DNA of 6,856 bases from Chloroflexota bacterium (GTDB taxonomy: Bacteria; Chloroflexota; Dormibacteria; Dormibacterales; Dormibacteraceae). Location of the stretch: positions 1 to 6,856 of the forward strand of contig VBJR01000344.1 of the NCBI GenBank assembly GCA_005880175.1, read 5' to 3'. Shown piece after piece: positions 5,182 to 6,856 of the stretch (positions are counted from its first letter, which is position 1; every line of letters begins with the position of its first letter). The position numbers and the translations under genes were made by a program. The notes below the pieces were generated by a model. The model saw nothing but the letters and a program-made list of their open reading frames with translations. It made no database searches and had not been told where the DNA came from.

Positions 5182-5227
5182 GCGCGACCGGGGCGGGACC
5201 TGCGCGACCGGGCGGGACCTGCGCGAC
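5182..5227. repeat. Short tandem repeat, two units of 19-20 bp plus a partial third
   Basis: The first unit (5182-5201) and second unit (5202-5220) both read GCGCGACCGGG(G)CGGGACCT, differing by a single G. A third copy begins GCGCGAC at 5221. It lies in non-coding DNA. Replication slippage would explain it; a repeated protein site is also possible. Confidence 0.7.
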
Positions 5228-5308
5228 AATGGGCAGCGTGTCACCGACCATCACACCGCCGCACCGGCCGGCAGCTCCACCATCAGCGGCCGGTATGGGT
5301 AATTGAGT

Positions 5309-5327
5309 GGGGGGAGGCCTGCCCCCT
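5309..5327. terminator. Hairpin after the SCP-2-like gene
   Basis: On the minus strand GGGGG (5326-5322) and CCCCC (5313-5309 region) form a 5-6 bp stem about a loop containing AGGCCT, starting 13 bases after the SCP-2-like gene's stop at 5340. No clear U-tract follows. The placement supports a terminator. Confidence 0.5.
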
Positions 5328-5339
5328 CTTGCACTCCGT

Positions 5340-5759
5340 TCACTCGTCGGGCCAGGTGACCGGCACGCGGGTCGTGCACTCGGTCATCTCCTGCGACGCC
5401 TTCGTGTAGCGCACCACGGTGGGCAGGTCGCCCTTCAGCTTCAGCTTGCCCTGGAGCATGCCGCGGGTCGCGTCCAGCTCCCTGGTCGCCACCTGCTTCC
5501 AGCGCGAGTACGTGCCGGAGATCACGAAGTCGCACGCCTGCGCTTCCTCGGCGCTCCCGACCCGGACGTCGCGCGCCTCGCCCTCGAACAGGTCCATCAC
5601 GACGCCGCGGGAGTCCGGGAAGTTCTTGTCCGGCTCCGCCTCGACGACCAGTCCCACCGTCCACTTCCAGCCCTTGCCCGCGTCGCGGTAGACCGGGCTC
5701 TTGTTGATCTCGTCCTTGAACGCCTGCGCCCACTCGGGCGAGAACGCGGCTACGGCCAT
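5340..5759 (-). CDS. SCP-2-like sterol-carrier domain protein (139 aa)
   Basis: The whole protein is one SCP-2-like domain, a lipid-binding fold of about 110-130 residues. The start AFSPEWAQAFKDEINKSPVYRDAGKGWKW, with conserved tryptophans, is followed by strand VGLVVEAEPD. VVMDLFEGEARDVRV, then FVISGTYSRWKQVATRELDATRGMLQGKLKLKGDL, matches the family core in which the G-K-L-x-L-x-G-D/N stretch ends a helix. The tail TTRVPVTWPDE is of the usual kind. Many actinobacteria encode this family; it probably binds or carries a hydrophobic molecule in the cytoplasm, but the ligand is unknown. The ATG at 5759 has a strong GGAGGTGA site six bases upstream. It follows the S9 peptidase gene by 84 bases with a hairpin between, so separate transcription is likely. 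Confidence 0.85.
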   Translation of the reverse strand: MAVAAFSPEWAQAFKDEINKSPVYRDAGKGWKWTVGLVVEAEPDKNFPDSRGVVMDLFEGEARDVRVGSAEEAQACDFVISGTYSRWKQVATRELDATRGMLQGKLKLKGDLPTVVRYTKASQEMTECTTRVPVTWPDE

Positions 5760-5795
5760 GGGGTGTCACCTCCACAGAGAAACGCTAGTCGACCA

Positions 5796-5831
5796 CCGGC
5801 GAGGCCAGCGTACTGGCCCGTACCTCGCCGG
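5796..5831 (-). terminator. Strong hairpin between the S9 peptidase and SCP-2-like genes
   Basis: Perfect 9-base arms CCGGCGAGG (5796-5804) and CCTCGCCGG (5823-5831) enclose a second stem CCAG-CGTA-CTGG (5805-5816), leaving CCCGTA unpaired on one side. It begins 13 bases after the peptidase stop at 5844, the expected place for a terminator in high-GC actinobacteria, which often lack U-runs. Confidence 0.65.
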
Positions 5832-5843
5832 GGCAAGACGGCG

Positions 5844-6856
5844 TTACTCCCCGGCCGCGACGGCCTCTGACCGGCCGGCGGTGACGCCGGCCTGGAGGTG
5901 CCGCCCGAACCAGGAGGCGATGCGGCGCAGGCGCTCGATCCGGCGGTCCGGCCGGCCGCCCCGGGAGAGGTCGTGCGACTCGCCGGGGAACCGGACGAAC
6001 TCGACCTCCTTGCCCAGGAGGCGCATCGCCCCGAACAGCTCCTCCGCCTGCGAGACCGCGCAGCGCAGGTCCATCTCGCCGTGCAGGATCAGCAGCGGGG
6101 TGGTCATGTCGCGGACGTACCGGATCGGCGAGCGCCGCCACAGCTCGTCCGGGTCGGGCCACGGCCGCGGCCCCATCTGGACCTCGCCCCACAGGACGAT
6201 GTCGTGCTGGGGAAACTCGCTGACCAGGTTGGAGATGGAGCGCATCGTGACGGCCGCCGCGAACCGGTCCGTGTGGCCGATCACCCAGTTCGTCATGAAC
6301 CCGCCGTACGAGCCGCCGCCGACGCCCATCCGGCTCTCGTCCACGAACCCGGTCCGCGCGATCAGCTGGTCCAGAGCCGTCATCAGGTCGCCGTAGTCCT
6401 TCCCGCCCCAGTCCCGCACGCAGGCGGAGCGGAACGACTCGCCGTAGCCGTCAGAGCCGCGCGGATTGGTGACGAAGACCAGGAACCCCTGGCCCGCCAG
6501 CACCTGGAACTCGTGGAAGAACGCCCAGCCGTACTGCGAGTGCGGGCCGCCGTGGATCTCCATCACGAGCGGGTGGCGGCGGGACGGGTCGAACTCGGGC
6601 GGCTTCATGAGCCAGCCCTCGATCTGGAGCCCGTCCGCGGCGGTGAACACGTGCCGCTCCGGCTCGGCCAGGAAGCGGTCGCGCAGCCAGGGGTTGCTGT
6701 CGGTCAGCGTTCGCTCGCCGCCGGCCTCGGCCAGCGCGACCTCGCCCGGGGTGGACGGGTCGCCGAAGCAGAACGCGACGCGGTCGCCGGCCACGTCGAA
6801 GTCGTAGACCGCGCGCCGGTCGGCGGGGACCACCACCGCGGCCGCGCCGTCGAGGT
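5844..6856 (-). CDS. S9 family prolyl oligopeptidase-type serine peptidase, C-terminal half (5' end outside window)
   Basis: The frame is open through the right edge, so the N-terminus is missing; about 337 residues are visible. The last part of the seven-bladed propeller region (for example VYDFDVAGDRVAFCFGDP) precedes the alpha/beta-hydrolase catalytic domain. That domain starts around FTAADGLQIEGWLMKPP, contains the HGGPH oxyanion region and the nucleophile serine in GGGSYGGF (codon 6309-6311), the aspartate in LHGEMDLRCAVSQAEEL and the histidine in FPGESHDLS. All three catalytic residues are present. Family enzymes (acylaminoacyl peptidase or dipeptidyl peptidase type) hydrolyse short peptides, usually in the cytoplasm. 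Full-length members have about 600-680 residues, so roughly half lies outside. A GTG at 6836 could be mistaken for the start, but the domain layout argues otherwise. A strong hairpin follows its stop. Confidence 0.9.
   Translation of the reverse strand, partial: LDGAAAVVVPADRRAVYDFDVAGDRVAFCFGDPSTPGEVALAEAGGERTLTDSNPWLRDRFLAEPERHVFTAADGLQIEGWLMKPPEFDPSRRHPLVMEIHGGPHSQYGWAFFHEFQVLAGQGFLVFVTNPRGSDGYGESFRSACVRDWGGKDYGDLMTALDQLIARTGFVDESRMGVGGGSYGGFMTNWVIGHTDRFAAAVTMRSISNLVSEFPQHDIVLWGEVQMGPRPWPDPDELWRRSPIRYVRDMTTPLLILHGEMDLRCAVSQAEELFGAMRLLGKEVEFVRFPGESHDLSRGGRPDRRIERLRRIASWFGRHLQAGVTAGRSEAVAAGE

Larger units (their letters stand above)
4860..5339. other. 480-bp non-coding stretch, rich in stem-loops and short repeats
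   Basis: No open frame here looks like a gene: translations are Arg/Pro/Gly-rich with no recognisable domain and no consistent start signals. From left to right the stretch holds a 14-bp palindrome, a GCCCC-ATC-GGGGC hairpin (4928-4940), a longer stem (4977-5021), another stem (5123-5164), a 20-base tandem repeat (5182-5227) and a terminator-like hairpin beside the SCP-2-like gene. It separates the HEAT gene from the SCP-2-like gene and may contain a structured RNA or decayed DNA. Confidence 0.6.

Noticed and set aside
5026..5244. Minus-strand 72-codon frame in the 480-bp spacer
   Set aside because: There is no domain, no clear start signal, and it runs through the tandem repeat and a stem-loop; a real small gene cannot be fully excluded.
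4860..5339. CRISPR-like array or attachment site in the spacer
   Set aside because: The repeats are few, differ in length and are not evenly spaced, and no tRNA, integrase or cas gene is present.
5065..5409. Plus-strand open frame over the spacer and the 3' end of the SCP-2-like gene
   Set aside because: It has no recognisable domain, is antisense to a solid gene, and consists of low-complexity GC-biased residues.

Overview
The window looks like a chromosomal segment of a high-GC actinomycete. The evidence is strongly G/C-ending codons in most genes, a sterol-carrier (SCP-2-like) protein and an S9 prolyl oligopeptidase of actinobacterial style, and a long HTH plus TPR-type regulator of the sort common in Streptomyces, Actinomadura and relatives. 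A Streptosporangiales or Thermomonosporaceae host is only a guess. I found no rRNA, tRNA, CRISPR array, transposase or integrase.

Left third (1-1855): everything is on the minus strand and made of small genes. From upstream to downstream they are a stand-alone GreA/GreB C-terminal-domain protein (1577-1855), an 83-aa helical protein (1326-1577) and a small HTH protein (1024-1329). These three are joined by overlapping stop and start codons. A 166-bp spacer with two strong hairpins follows. Then come a 77-aa unknown protein (624-857), a 59-aa single-pass membrane protein (417-596), a 53-aa unknown (265-426) and a MarR-family regulator cut by the left edge (1-268). The last three overlap at their ends, so two tightly packed, probably translationally coupled operons are likely.

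Middle (1856-4218): a 170-bp intergenic region with several inverted repeats separates the minus-strand operon from a divergent 499-aa HTH/TPR-like regulator (2026-3525, plus). The regulator has host-like codon use in its DNA-binding domain and then becomes abruptly less G/C-rich in the third codon position. It runs tail-to-tail, with a 7-bp overlap, into a broken short-chain dehydrogenase gene (3519-4218, minus). That gene carries a frameshift and lacks the catalytic YxxxK motif. The regulator's 3' part and the dehydrogenase form a lower-GC patch, which suggests acquired and now decaying DNA.

Right part (4219-6856): a HEAT-repeat protein (4299-4859, minus) has a perfect 14-bp palindrome upstream. 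Next is a 480-bp non-coding stretch full of GC-rich stem-loops and short direct repeats. An SCP-2-like protein (5340-5759, minus) and the C-terminal half of an S9 peptidase (5844-6856, minus, cut by the right edge) follow, with terminator-like hairpins after each. These look like ordinary host genes.

The least ordinary part is the left cluster: a transcription-factor-like GreA/B domain co-encoded with a small HTH protein and several tiny unknown proteins, facing a large sensor-like regulator across a palindrome-rich promoter region.
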